Position numbers and translations under genes: made by a program | The notes under the pieces: generated by a model | Told to the model about the DNA's origin: nothing | The model's database searches: none | The model's input: only the letters and a program-made list of their open reading frames with translations | Shown: piece after piece, positions 1 through 5,990 of the stretch | How positions within the stretch are numbered: position 1 is the stretch's first letter | Layout: every line of letters begins with the position of its first letter | From: Thermodesulfovibrio sp. | Lineage (GTDB): Bacteria; Nitrospirota; Thermodesulfovibrionia; Thermodesulfovibrionales; JdFR-85 | Assembly (NCBI GenBank): GCA_027050975.1 | Contig: JALUAR010000035.1 | Span: 1-6,225, forward strand | DNA length: 6,225 bases | Direction: 5' to 3'

Positions 1-1
1 T

Positions 2-61
2 CATTACGATATTGTTAAAATTTTAATCAACAGAATAAATAAGGAGGGGGATTCGAAGTAG
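2..61 (+). CDS. C-terminal end of an unidentified upstream gene (partial)
   Basis: Reading frame 2 is open from the left edge and ends at TAG 59-61, giving HYDIVKILINRINKEGDSK. The residue mix (amphipathic ILV/K/R/E run, then a polar tail) looks like the end of a helical protein, but 19 residues are too few to name a family. The frame is the same as that of the binding-protein domain that follows. An alternative is therefore that this is the upstream part of that same gene, interrupted by the TAG. A Shine-Dalgarno-like tract lies inside this tail, which favours two separate, coupled genes. Confidence 0.4.
   Translation, partial: HYDIVKILINRINKEGDSK
41..50 (+). promoter_or_regulatory. Strong Shine-Dalgarno-like tract with no standard start codon after it
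   Basis: AAGGAGGGGG is a near-perfect anti-16S match. No ATG, GTG or TTG follows at normal spacing in any frame. The nearest in-frame candidate for the binding-protein domain is ATT at 62-64, 14 bases from the GGAGG core and directly after the TAG. The tract suggests that translation of the next gene starts near here, not at TTG 149, which lacks a ribosome binding site. Confidence 0.5.
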
Positions 62-148
62 ATTCCTATACCGAAAAGAGAAAACAGTATAAAACTCTTT
101 GTTGAGCCCGCATATTTCGAGCCGGAGATATTTATAAAGCTAAATCCT

Positions 149-739
149 TTGATCCGTTATCTTTCAGAGGAGACGGGTCTGCAATTTCAGATAATAGTAC
201 CGCAAAGTGCGGAGGAGTTTATCAGAATACAACGGAAAACAGAAAGCGCGCTATTTATCGAAAACAACAGACTCTATCGGATGAGTTCTGTAAAAAAGAT
301 AGGGAGTATATCCCTGGATAATAAGCCGGGGCAGAGAAGGGGAGTTATTATCGTAAGAGCCGATAGCGGTATTACAGATATAGGTGATCTGAAAGGAAAG
401 ATCATAGGGATAACTTCCGTGTACTCGGATGACGGATATCTTGCTCAGAGGGAGTTGCTTCAGCGCAGAGGGCTTTCGCCGAGCAAGGTCAGGTTTGTCG
501 AGTTGGGTAGCTATGAAAATGTGATTATGCATCTGTATCGGAGAAAGTTGGATGCCGGTTTTGTGAACCATGCTTCGCTTGATGGCATTAAGGAAGATAT
601 AGACATAAACAGCATAAGGGTCATAGAGAAAACAGAGCCGCTACCCGGCTGGGTGCTGGCAGCAGGCAGGGGGATTGATGACAGGCTTATAAGGGTAATC
701 GGAGAAACCCTCAGGAAGTATTACCGACGAAAAAAATGA
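149..739 (+). CDS. PhnD-like (phosphate/phosphite/phosphonate-type) solute-binding protein, N-terminus uncertain
   Basis: This is a periplasmic-binding-protein fold of the PhnD type, 196 residues from TTG 149. Visible family landmarks are YLSEETGLQF near the start, the hinge strand RRGVIIVRADSGI followed by DIGDLKGKIIGI (about residues 63-88), GYLAQRELLQRRGL, and LDAGFVNHASL (about 134-144). The family's first strand lies upstream in the same frame: IKLFVEPAYFEPE, encoded from about base 89. TTG 149 therefore truncates the domain and has no ribosome binding site; the open frame reaches back to base 62 without a standard start. No signal peptide or lipobox is seen in any frame. The region that contacts phosphonate in PhnD (S-T-S-G type) reads YSDDGY here, so the ligand is probably not a phosphonate. 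The kinase gene follows within about 20 bases, and no ABC permease or ATPase is present, so a sensory role is likelier than import. It could also be a gene broken by the TAG at 59-61. Confidence 0.75.
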   Translation: MIRYLSEETGLQFQIIVPQSAEEFIRIQRKTESALFIENNRLYRMSSVKKIGSISLDNKPGQRRGVIIVRADSGITDIGDLKGKIIGITSVYSDDGYLAQRELLQRRGLSPSKVRFVELGSYENVIMHLYRRKLDAGFVNHASLDGIKEDIDINSIRVIEKTEPLPGWVLAAGRGIDDRLIRVIGETLRKYYRRKK

Positions 740-760
740 CAGATTTTGTTGGGTAATGGC

Positions 761-2281
761 ATGCGGTTTTTCAGGGAATTAAACAGACGGACAAGCATAA
801 AGACCAAGGGAATACTTTATGTTATGCTGCTGATAGTTGTAATTTACATCTCAGTCAGCATTATTGTTCTCTCTTCAGCTCGTAAGAATCTCCTTCTTCA
901 GCGTAAACAGTTCCATCTCAGTGTGGCTGAAAAACTGGCCCTTACCGCATCTGATGCCATTGTTTCCAATGACTATGGATTCCTTATGGAACAGATTCGT
1001 CAGCTCAAATCCTCGGGGCAGATAAAAAGCGCTAAGATAATAGATGCCCGAGGGATTGTTATTGCATCTGACAGAATTAACGAGATAGGCAGTTTTGAAG
1101 AGAGACTTTTGCAGAGACTGAATAGCGATGCTTCGATGGAAGACTCGTTGCAGGAGACACGGTCATCATGCTGCGTTTTTCTTCCGATCAAGATAGATGG
1201 TGATACACTCGGCGCTCTGGAACTCACCTTTGACATTGTCTCCGAAAACAAGGCGTTTGAAAGAGATTTCAAAAAAACAATTGTACAGCTTTTTTATCTC
1301 TCTCTGGTGATATTTGCTGTAGGTATTGGTGGCTCTTATGTGGTCTCTCTGCTGATAACTCGACCAATCAGTACCCTTTCAAGGGAGATTGAGGAGTTTG
1401 AGAAAGAGATCTCTACTGCGGATGACAGCAATGGAGAAGGTACGGTTTACAAGGATGAGACCGTACAATTGAGACATGCCTTTTATCATATGCTGGATAC
1501 TCTCAGAAGGTATCTCTCGGATTTCAGACGTGTTTCGGAGGAGAAGGAGAAGCTTACCTGTATGGCTGCCATAGGTGAAATGTCAGCACAGATTGCCCAT
1601 GAGATCAGAAACAGTCTTTATGCTATACGGGGTGCCATATCCGGAATCGAACACTCGAAAAACCTTTCTGAAATCCACGAATATATCGAGATAATAAAGG
1701 ATGAGGCTGTTGAGATGTCGATGATGGCAGACAACTTTCTCAGATTTGCAAGACTGCCGGTTCCGTCATTGGCACCATGTAACATCGTCAGTGTTCTTGA
1801 TAGGGTTGCTGAACTTCTGGAGCCTGACCTTGAGGAACTCTCTGTTACCTTAAGATACAAGACAGAGCAGGGGCTTCCTCTTGTTATGGGAGACCCTGCT
1901 CTGCTGAAACAGGTCTTTATGAATCTATTTATCAACGCGATTCAGTCTGTGAAAGATGGAGGATGGATAACAGTGGATTATACGGTAACGGACAGATGGC
2001 TGGAACTTCATGTGAAGGATTCGGGTCCAGGAGTTGCAGACGAGATAGCATCGAAGATCTTTCAACCCTTTTTTACCACAAAAAGTGACGGAAGCGGTCT
2101 GGGGCTGGCAACTGTTTATAAAATAATCCTGGCTCATCACGGTGAGATCAAGCTGAGAAAATCCGAAAGAGGTGCATACTTTTACATAAAATTGCCCATT
2201 TACAGAGGCGAAGGAAAGGATGAAATCTCCCTGTTTGAAAGGGAAGGACTGAGAGATGGAAAAGATATTAGTAGTCGATGA
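761..2281 (+). CDS. Membrane sensor histidine kinase, NtrB/ZraS/AtoS type
   Basis: This is a 506-residue sensor kinase that should autophosphorylate on His and pass the phosphate to the regulator encoded next. In order: TM1 (about 17-39), a periplasmic sensor of about 135 residues, TM2 (about 177-200), HAMP (about 198-255), HisKA with the H-box HEIRNSL (H280), and HATPase_c with N-box N392, G1 box DSGPG (420-424), FFTTK, and G2 box GSGLGLA (444-450). The sensor segment (SAKIIDARGIVIASD, then LPIKIDGDTLGALELTFD) resembles single Cache/PAS-like domains. It contains adjacent cysteines C137-C138. ATG 761 was chosen as the start; TTG 746 would add five residues (MLGNG), and neither has a good ribosome binding site. 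The 3' end overlaps the regulator gene by 26 bases. All catalytic boxes are present. The family call is secure; the signal is unknown. Confidence 0.95.
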   Translation: MRFFRELNRRTSIKTKGILYVMLLIVVIYISVSIIVLSSARKNLLLQRKQFHLSVAEKLALTASDAIVSNDYGFLMEQIRQLKSSGQIKSAKIIDARGIVIASDRINEIGSFEERLLQRLNSDASMEDSLQETRSSCCVFLPIKIDGDTLGALELTFDIVSENKAFERDFKKTIVQLFYLSLVIFAVGIGGSYVVSLLITRPISTLSREIEEFEKEISTADDSNGEGTVYKDETVQLRHAFYHMLDTLRRYLSDFRRVSEEKEKLTCMAAIGEMSAQIAHEIRNSLYAIRGAISGIEHSKNLSEIHEYIEIIKDEAVEMSMMADNFLRFARLPVPSLAPCNIVSVLDRVAELLEPDLEELSVTLRYKTEQGLPLVMGDPALLKQVFMNLFINAIQSVKDGGWITVDYTVTDRWLELHVKDSGPGVADEIASKIFQPFFTTKSDGSGLGLATVYKIILAHHGEIKLRKSERGAYFYIKLPIYRGEGKDEISLFEREGLRDGKDISSR

Positions 2282-3605
2282 CGAAAGAAACATACTGAGG
2301 ATGCTTAAGAAGTTCCTCCACGGAGAGGGATTTCATGTTGAAACAGCAAGGAATTTTGAGGAGGCTGTTTCCAGATTTTCAGATATGGAATTTAATCTTG
2401 TGCTGACAGATATGAGACTGCCCGGCAAGTCAGGTCTTGATCTTCTGAAATGGATAAAAGAGGAGAATCCCGAAATCCCGGTGATTATAATTACTGCCTA
2501 CGGAAGCATAGAAAACGCAGTAGAGGCAATGAAGGCCGGAGCAGCCAATTATCTAACGAAGCCCATAGACCTTGATGAAATGCTGGCAATAGTAAGACAC
2601 ACCCTTCTGCACTCCAAGGTGTTACCTAAAGAGAGCGGGGAAAAGAAAAGCGAAAACTGGTACGGGATCATCGGCGAAAGCGAAGCAATAAAAGATGTAC
2701 TTGCTACAATAGAAGTGGTCAGTAACAGTCGTGCTAACATACTGATATCTGGTGAGTCCGGTACGGGAAAGGAACTTGTAGCACGAGCAATACATAATCT
2801 CTCTCCACGAAGGAACGCTGCCTTCGTAGCAATAAACTGTGCGGCCATTCCCGAGGAGTTAATAGAAAATGAACTCTTCGGCCATGAAGCCGGTGCCTTT
2901 ACAGGTGCTCTGGGACAGAAAAAGGGAAAAGCGGAGATCGCTGACGGTGGAACATTGTTTCTTGATGAGGTGGGCGAGATGCCGATTATGATGCAGATAA
3001 AACTTTTAAGATTCATTCAGGAAAGAGAATTTTACAGAGTAGGCGGTACAAGGCCAATCAAGTCTGATTGCAGGATAATTGCAGCCACAAACAAGGACCT
3101 TGAAGAGGAGGTGGAGGCAGGAAGATTCAGAGAGGATCTCTATTATCGGTTAAATGTAATACCGATAAAGATGCCACCTCTCAGAGAGCGTAAAGAGGAT
3201 ATCCCGCTGCTTGTGGAGCATTTTATCCGTAAGTATGCCGAGGAGAACAAGAAATTTATCACGGGAGTGGAAGAGAGTGTAAAGGAGGCATTTCTGAAAT
3301 ACCCCTGGCCGGGGAATATCAGAGAACTGGAAAACACTATCGAAAGGGCGATAGTGCTTGCAAAGTATGAGACTATTGTCCTGAAAGACCTGCCAAAGAA
3401 GATATCTGCCGTTGTGTCGGAGGAGAAAAAGACCGTTCAAAAAGATATAAGCGGGCTGTCGGATTTAACACTCTCCGAGGTAGAACGTGCTGTTATCATT
3501 AATGCCCTTGAAGCAGAGAACTGGAACCAGACACGAGCTGCAAAAAGGCTGGGTATTACCAGAAGGCAGCTAAGAAACAAAATGGTTAAGTACAAGCTCC
3601 TTTAG
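2256..3605 (+). CDS. Sigma-54-dependent response regulator, NtrC family
   Basis: This is a full-length (449-residue) enhancer-binding regulator. The receiver domain (1-120) has the acidic pair D8/D9, phospho-acceptor D52 in LTDMRLPG, T80 and K102. The AAA+ domain (about 137-365) has Walker A GESGTGKE (166-173), the sigma-54-contacting loop GAFTGA (213-218), Walker B GGTLFLDE (231-238), FREDLYYRL (291-299) and the sensor II region WPGNIRELEN (351-360). A Fis-type helix-turn-helix lies at about 424-446 (NQTRAAKRLGITRRQLRNK). GGGAAGGA at 2241-2248, seven bases before ATG 2256, sets the start, inside the end of the kinase gene, so the two are translationally coupled. With GAFTGA intact it should activate sigma-54 polymerase. 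The nearest target is the promoter at 3814-3828, ahead of the tsuA-like operon. Confidence 0.97.
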   Translation: MEKILVVDDERNILRMLKKFLHGEGFHVETARNFEEAVSRFSDMEFNLVLTDMRLPGKSGLDLLKWIKEENPEIPVIIITAYGSIENAVEAMKAGAANYLTKPIDLDEMLAIVRHTLLHSKVLPKESGEKKSENWYGIIGESEAIKDVLATIEVVSNSRANILISGESGTGKELVARAIHNLSPRRNAAFVAINCAAIPEELIENELFGHEAGAFTGALGQKKGKAEIADGGTLFLDEVGEMPIMMQIKLLRFIQEREFYRVGGTRPIKSDCRIIAATNKDLEEEVEAGRFREDLYYRLNVIPIKMPPLRERKEDIPLLVEHFIRKYAEENKKFITGVEESVKEAFLKYPWPGNIRELENTIERAIVLAKYETIVLKDLPKKISAVVSEEKKTVQKDISGLSDLTLSEVERAVIINALEAENWNQTRAAKRLGITRRQLRNKMVKYKLL

Positions 3606-3628
3606 TTTTCCTTCCTTAAAGTTAGCCA

Positions 3629-3653
3629 GTCTTAATCGGAAAGATTGTGAGAC
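3629..3653 (+). terminator. Weak imperfect hairpin after the regulator gene
   Basis: GTCT 3629-3632 can pair with AGAC 3650-3653, and AATC 3634-3637 with GATT 3643-3646, around a GGAAA loop, with unpaired bases between the stems. No T-run follows (GGGAAAATATAATT), so termination by this structure alone is doubtful. It is listed as the only candidate close to the stop codon at 3605. Confidence 0.2.
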
Positions 3654-3672
3654 AGGGAAAATATAATTAATT

Positions 3673-3705
3673 ACCCCAGTTCATTGGATAAGGATTTGCT
3701 GGGGT
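3673..3705. repeat. Inverted repeat ACCCCAG / CTGGGGT with a 19-base loop
   Basis: ACCCCAG (3673-3679) and CTGGGGT (3699-3705) are perfect 7-base inverted arms. There is no T-run on the + strand, so it is not a convincing intrinsic terminator for the regulator gene. On the - strand it is followed by an AT-rich tract. It may be an RNA hairpin protecting the mRNA end, or a protein-binding site. It lies about 135-165 bases before the predicted sigma-54 transcription start. Confidence 0.4.
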
Positions 3706-3711
3706 GGTATG

Positions 3712-3745
3712 GACTGTTCAGGAAGATGTTCTGTAAAGAACAGTC
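3712..3745 (+). promoter_or_regulatory. Candidate enhancer (activator) site: nested TGTTC/GAACA palindromes
   Basis: GACTGTTC (3712-3719) and GAACAGTC (3738-3745) are perfect 8-base inverted arms. Inside them, TGTTC TGTAAA GAACA (3727-3742) forms a second, shorter palindrome. A further TGTTC occurs at 3759-3763. The inner palindrome is centred about 105 bases upstream of the predicted start of transcription (about 3840), within the usual range for NtrC-family enhancers. Binding by the regulator encoded at 2256-3605 is inferred from position and symmetry; no consensus is known for this regulator. Confidence 0.5.
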
Positions 3746-3787
3746 AGAAAAAAGTGTTTGTTCGATTTTGTACATACACCATAGAAA

Positions 3788-3800
3788 TATCGATGTTTTT
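3788..3800 (+). promoter_or_regulatory. Possible IHF site
   Basis: TATCGATGTTTTT departs from the IHF consensus WATCAA-N4-TTR at two positions (G for A in the first block, T for R at the end). It lies between the candidate enhancer and the sigma-54 promoter, where IHF bending sites are common. AT-rich DNA gives such matches by chance, so the call is weak. Confidence 0.2.
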
Positions 3801-3813
3801 TCCTGTTTTTTCC
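3794..3813 (+). repeat. Tandem 10-base repeat TGTTTTTTCC x2 abutting the -24 box
   Basis: TGTTTTTTCC occurs at 3794-3803 and again at 3804-3813 with no spacer, ending right at the TGG of the -24 element. The T-tracts are one helical turn apart, which suggests intrinsic curvature upstream of the promoter. A copy-slippage origin is equally possible. Confidence 0.6.
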
Positions 3814-3829
3814 TGGCACGAAAAATGCT
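3814..3829 (+). promoter_or_regulatory. Sigma-54 (RpoN) -24/-12 promoter of the tsuA-like operon
   Basis: TGGCACG AAAA ATGCT matches the consensus TGGCACG-N4-TTGCW. The seven-base -24 box is perfect, and the -12 box keeps the essential GC with one mismatch (A for T). GG (3815-3816) and GC (3827-3828) are separated by exactly 10 bases, as required. Transcription should start near 3840, giving a leader of about 37 bases before ATG 3877. A gene for a GAFTGA-bearing activator lies directly upstream, which supports function. Confidence 0.88.
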
Positions 3830-3876
3830 GTTAACAGAGTAAAAGAAAAAATGAGTAAACTAAAAGGAGGAAAGGA

Positions 3877-5109
3877 ATGTCGCGTGAGAGGTCAAGGGAA
3901 GGATTTATTATTGCACTGATTCTGGCTGGATTGCTCTGGGTCATCTATCTTATATTTAAACTCAAGGGATACGGTTCTCTTGATGTTGAAAGTCTTTCGG
4001 ACGAACAGATCGAGGCAATCAAAGCCTCGATAAGCAGGATCGTTATTATCGGTGGTTTCATAATCGGTGCGTTGATGGGAGCGGTTGTTCAGAGGTCAAA
4101 GTTCTGCATAGCTGCAGCCTGCCACAGTATTGTGACGACTCGAGATATGACACAGACAAGATCTTATGCCATGGCCCTTTTTGTCGCCATACTTGGCACA
4201 CAGATATTGTACAAGACCGGTTATGTTGACATAAGTTATAGCATATATCTGTCATCACCTTTTACATGGCTTAGTTATATTGTCGGTGGTTTTATCTTTG
4301 GAGTTGGAATCGTGTATGCTGGAGGCTGTGCAAGCAGAATACTTGTCAGGTCTGCAGAGGGAAACCTGGGAGGGCTTGTAAGCGTCATGGCCTTTATCTT
4401 CTCCTCAGGAGCTACTCTCTGGGGTATTACAGCCAAGTTAAGAGTGGATTATTTCAACAGGTTAACAGTGGATATGTCGTCTCAATACATTCCTGAGATT
4501 CTTAACGGTATTCCATCCTGGATTGTGATCGTTGCAATTGAAGTGGTTCTGGTTGTTTTCATGCTAAAGGCACCTAAGGAGTCCGAATGGTGGGGATGGA
4601 AGTGGCCACTATCAGGTATAGCCATTGGTCTTACCATTGTGCTGGCATGGTGGCTAAACGGCCTTGCCTTCAAGACGCTCCCTCTTATCGATTCTTTCTC
4701 CTATACAGGTCCGGATGATCCCACTCTGCTCCAGAAGTGGAGACCAAAGAGTCTTACCTTTGCTCTTGCCGATGCACAAACCTTCAGATATATAATTCTC
4801 TGGACCGGCGAATCAATAAACTTTGCAATTTCAACCGTATTCGGTGTCATTTTCGGTGCTTTTATTGCTTCGATAATAAGCCGGACATTCAACTGGGTGG
4901 CACCTCCGCTTGAACAGTTTAAGTACAATCTCTTTGGAGGACTTCTTATGGGATTCGGAGCGGTACTTGCCATGGGATGCAATATAGGGCAGGGTTTGAG
5001 CGGATTTTCAACGCTATCGATAGGTAGTATTCTGACAATGAGTTTTATTCTTGTGGGAGCCATTGCTGGAGCCAAATTCATGCAATGGAGACTGATGAGG
5101 AGTCTCTGA
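3877..5109 (+). CDS. tsuA: YeeE/YedE family inner-membrane transporter, TsuA-like (thiosulfate uptake)
   Basis: This 410-residue polytopic protein has about nine to ten hydrophobic segments (roughly 9-27, 54-72, 96-113, 130-150, 162-183, 213-230, 243-265, 307-335, 351-372, 380-402). Family hallmarks, arranged as a pseudo-repeat, are QRSKFCIAA with C77 (and C82), GGCASRILVR with C151, and MGCNIGQGLSG with C368. Cysteines in such motifs line the thiosulfate path in characterised TsuA proteins and are thought to hand thiosulfate through S-H-S contacts. Two hydrophilic stretches, about 186-212 and 266-305, make it longer than compact family members such as E. coli YeeE. AGGAGG (3865-3870) sets ATG 3877. 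It is the first gene of the sigma-54 operon and abuts the DUF302 gene. Thiosulfate is the best guess for substrate; some family members serve other sulfur or selenium compounds. Confidence 0.88.
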   Translation: MSRERSREGFIIALILAGLLWVIYLIFKLKGYGSLDVESLSDEQIEAIKASISRIVIIGGFIIGALMGAVVQRSKFCIAAACHSIVTTRDMTQTRSYAMALFVAILGTQILYKTGYVDISYSIYLSSPFTWLSYIVGGFIFGVGIVYAGGCASRILVRSAEGNLGGLVSVMAFIFSSGATLWGITAKLRVDYFNRLTVDMSSQYIPEILNGIPSWIVIVAIEVVLVVFMLKAPKESEWWGWKWPLSGIAIGLTIVLAWWLNGLAFKTLPLIDSFSYTGPDDPTLLQKWRPKSLTFALADAQTFRYIILWTGESINFAISTVFGVIFGAFIASIISRTFNWVAPPLEQFKYNLFGGLLMGFGAVLAMGCNIGQGLSGFSTLSIGSILTMSFILVGAIAGAKFMQWRLMRSL

Positions 5110-5631
5110 ATGCTTCGAACGGTAAGATTAATAACTGCTTTTTTCAGCCTGCTGATGTTGTCTCAGTGTGCTTATCAGCGTACGGCTCCGTTGATACAGA
5201 GAGGAGTGATCAACGAACCTGTTGTCATAAAGAGTGTTAATGCGGAATTTGATGAGGTCTGGGAGTCGTTGAAAATGGCATTAAATGACAGAGGTCTTGT
5301 GATATCAAGTGTATCTCATGTTGGAGAAATGCTTGAACGGACAGGCAGAGCCCTGAACAGAACAAAAAGGGTATTCGGAAATGCTAAGGTGATGGAATTT
5401 TGTAGCGCTGTCCTGTCCAGAAATATGTTAGAGCGGAACCCCCATTTCATAGCCTTTTGTCCATACCAGATTATGGTCTATACATTACCGGAGGATGAGA
5501 CCCGTGTATACCTGGCATACAGAAGGCTGATCTGGAAGGACGACAAGGACAGGGATGTCCTCCAGGCAGTGGAGCGTCTCCTTGAAGATCTTATTAACGA
5601 AGTGATACAGGAGTATGGTGAGTTTAAATAG
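5110..5631 (+). CDS. DUF302-domain protein, probable lipoprotein
   Basis: This 173-residue exported protein has a signal peptide MLRTVRLITAFFSLLMLSQC with a lipobox-like LSQC (C20; Q at -1 is unusual, so lipidation is likely but not certain). The mature part matches the DUF302 pattern: an amphipathic helix FDEVWESLKMALNDRGL (47-63), then VMEFCSAVLSRNML (94-107), NPHFIAFCPYQIMVY (110-124) and a final strand TRVYLAYRRL (131-140). C98 and C117 are two further cysteines, a possible disulfide or sulfur-binding pair in the periplasm. ATG 5110 directly follows the TGA of the transporter gene. GAGGAG at 5097-5102 lies inside that gene's end, so the two are coupled. DUF302 has no established biochemical role that I can assign. 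Lying between a thiosulfate transporter gene and a TusA gene points to sulfur-compound handling on the outer face. Confidence 0.8.
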   Translation: MLRTVRLITAFFSLLMLSQCAYQRTAPLIQRGVINEPVVIKSVNAEFDEVWESLKMALNDRGLVISSVSHVGEMLERTGRALNRTKRVFGNAKVMEFCSAVLSRNMLERNPHFIAFCPYQIMVYTLPEDETRVYLAYRRLIWKDDKDRDVLQAVERLLEDLINEVIQEYGEFK

Positions 5632-5664
5632 CTTCCTGGATGAAGCGAAACGATCAGAATAATG

Positions 5665-5674
5665 AAGGAGGAGG
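5665..5674 (+). promoter_or_regulatory. Ribosome binding site that fixes the tusA start
   Basis: AAGGAGGAGG lies five to eight bases before ATG 5679. It rules out the longer in-frame start at ATG 5640, which would put the site inside the gene and add a Gly/Asn-rich head (MKRNDQNNEGGGI) foreign to the family. Confidence 0.85.
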
Positions 5675-5678
5675 TATC

Positions 5679-5915
5679 ATGTCGGAAATCAAGGTAACGA
5701 GAACACTGGATGCAAAGGGGATGAACTGTCCGATGCCAGTATTGAAAACCAAAAAGGCATTAGCGGAGTTGTCTCCGGGAGAGGTTCTGGAAGTACAAGC
5801 CACTGATCCTGGCTCTGCCTCGGATATACCTTCCCTGCTGAAGAGTCTCGGTCACGAACTCCTGGACAGCAGGGAAGACAATGGAACCTTTGTCTTTCTG
5901 ATAAGAAAGAATTAA
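5679..5915 (+). CDS. tusA: TusA-family sulfurtransferase / sulfur carrier
   Basis: This 78-residue cytosolic protein is of normal family length. The signature LDAKGMNCPMPVLKTKKAL (10-28) carries the CPxP motif with the persulfide-forming Cys17, the only cysteine in the protein. It is followed by PGEVLEVQATDPGSASDIP and a C-terminal strand GTFVFLIRK. TusA proteins accept sulfane sulfur as Cys-SSH and pass it to partners in tRNA thiolation, cofactor synthesis or Dsr/Hdr sulfur metabolism. Homologues beside YeeE transporters (YeeD/TsuB) help use imported thiosulfate. It is the third gene of the operon, 47 bases after the DUF302 gene, and precedes the terminator. No rhodanese, DsrE or TusBCD gene is in view, so the downstream acceptor is unknown. 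Confidence 0.93.
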   Translation: MSEIKVTRTLDAKGMNCPMPVLKTKKALAELSPGEVLEVQATDPGSASDIPSLLKSLGHELLDSREDNGTFVFLIRKN

Positions 5916-5990
5916 GGCACCTCCTGTATTTTCTATCTCTCTTAACAGTGCCAGGTATAATACGCTGTGCCTCCTTACTGAGAGAGAATT

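Noticed and set aside
3851..3919. A 22-codon ATG frame (MSKLKGGKECRV...) overlapping the start of the transporter gene
   Set aside because: It has no ribosome binding site of its own, its codons cover the AGGAGG of the transporter gene, and its sequence looks like a frame-shifted read of leader plus coding sequence. An upstream regulatory peptide cannot be excluded but has no support.
4194..4212. TGGCAC matches inside the transporter gene (near 4194 and 4899) and on the - strand near 5947-5952 as extra sigma-54 promoters
   Set aside because: In each the required GC of the -12 box at the fixed 10-base spacing is missing.
5640..5678. Longer TusA start at ATG 5640
   Set aside because: It would place a perfect ribosome binding site inside the gene and add a head not found in TusA proteins; ATG 5679 fits both the site and the family length.
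5916..5952. GGCAC ... GTGCC inverted repeat after the tusA stop
   Set aside because: Only five bases per arm with a 27-base loop and no T-run; the strong hairpin at 5991-6013 already explains termination.
5956..5961. TATAAT sequence between tusA and the terminator, a possible small-RNA promoter
   Set aside because: No TTGACA-like -35 box at 16-18 bases (CTATCT at 17) and no extended -10 TG; likely chance in AT-rich DNA.
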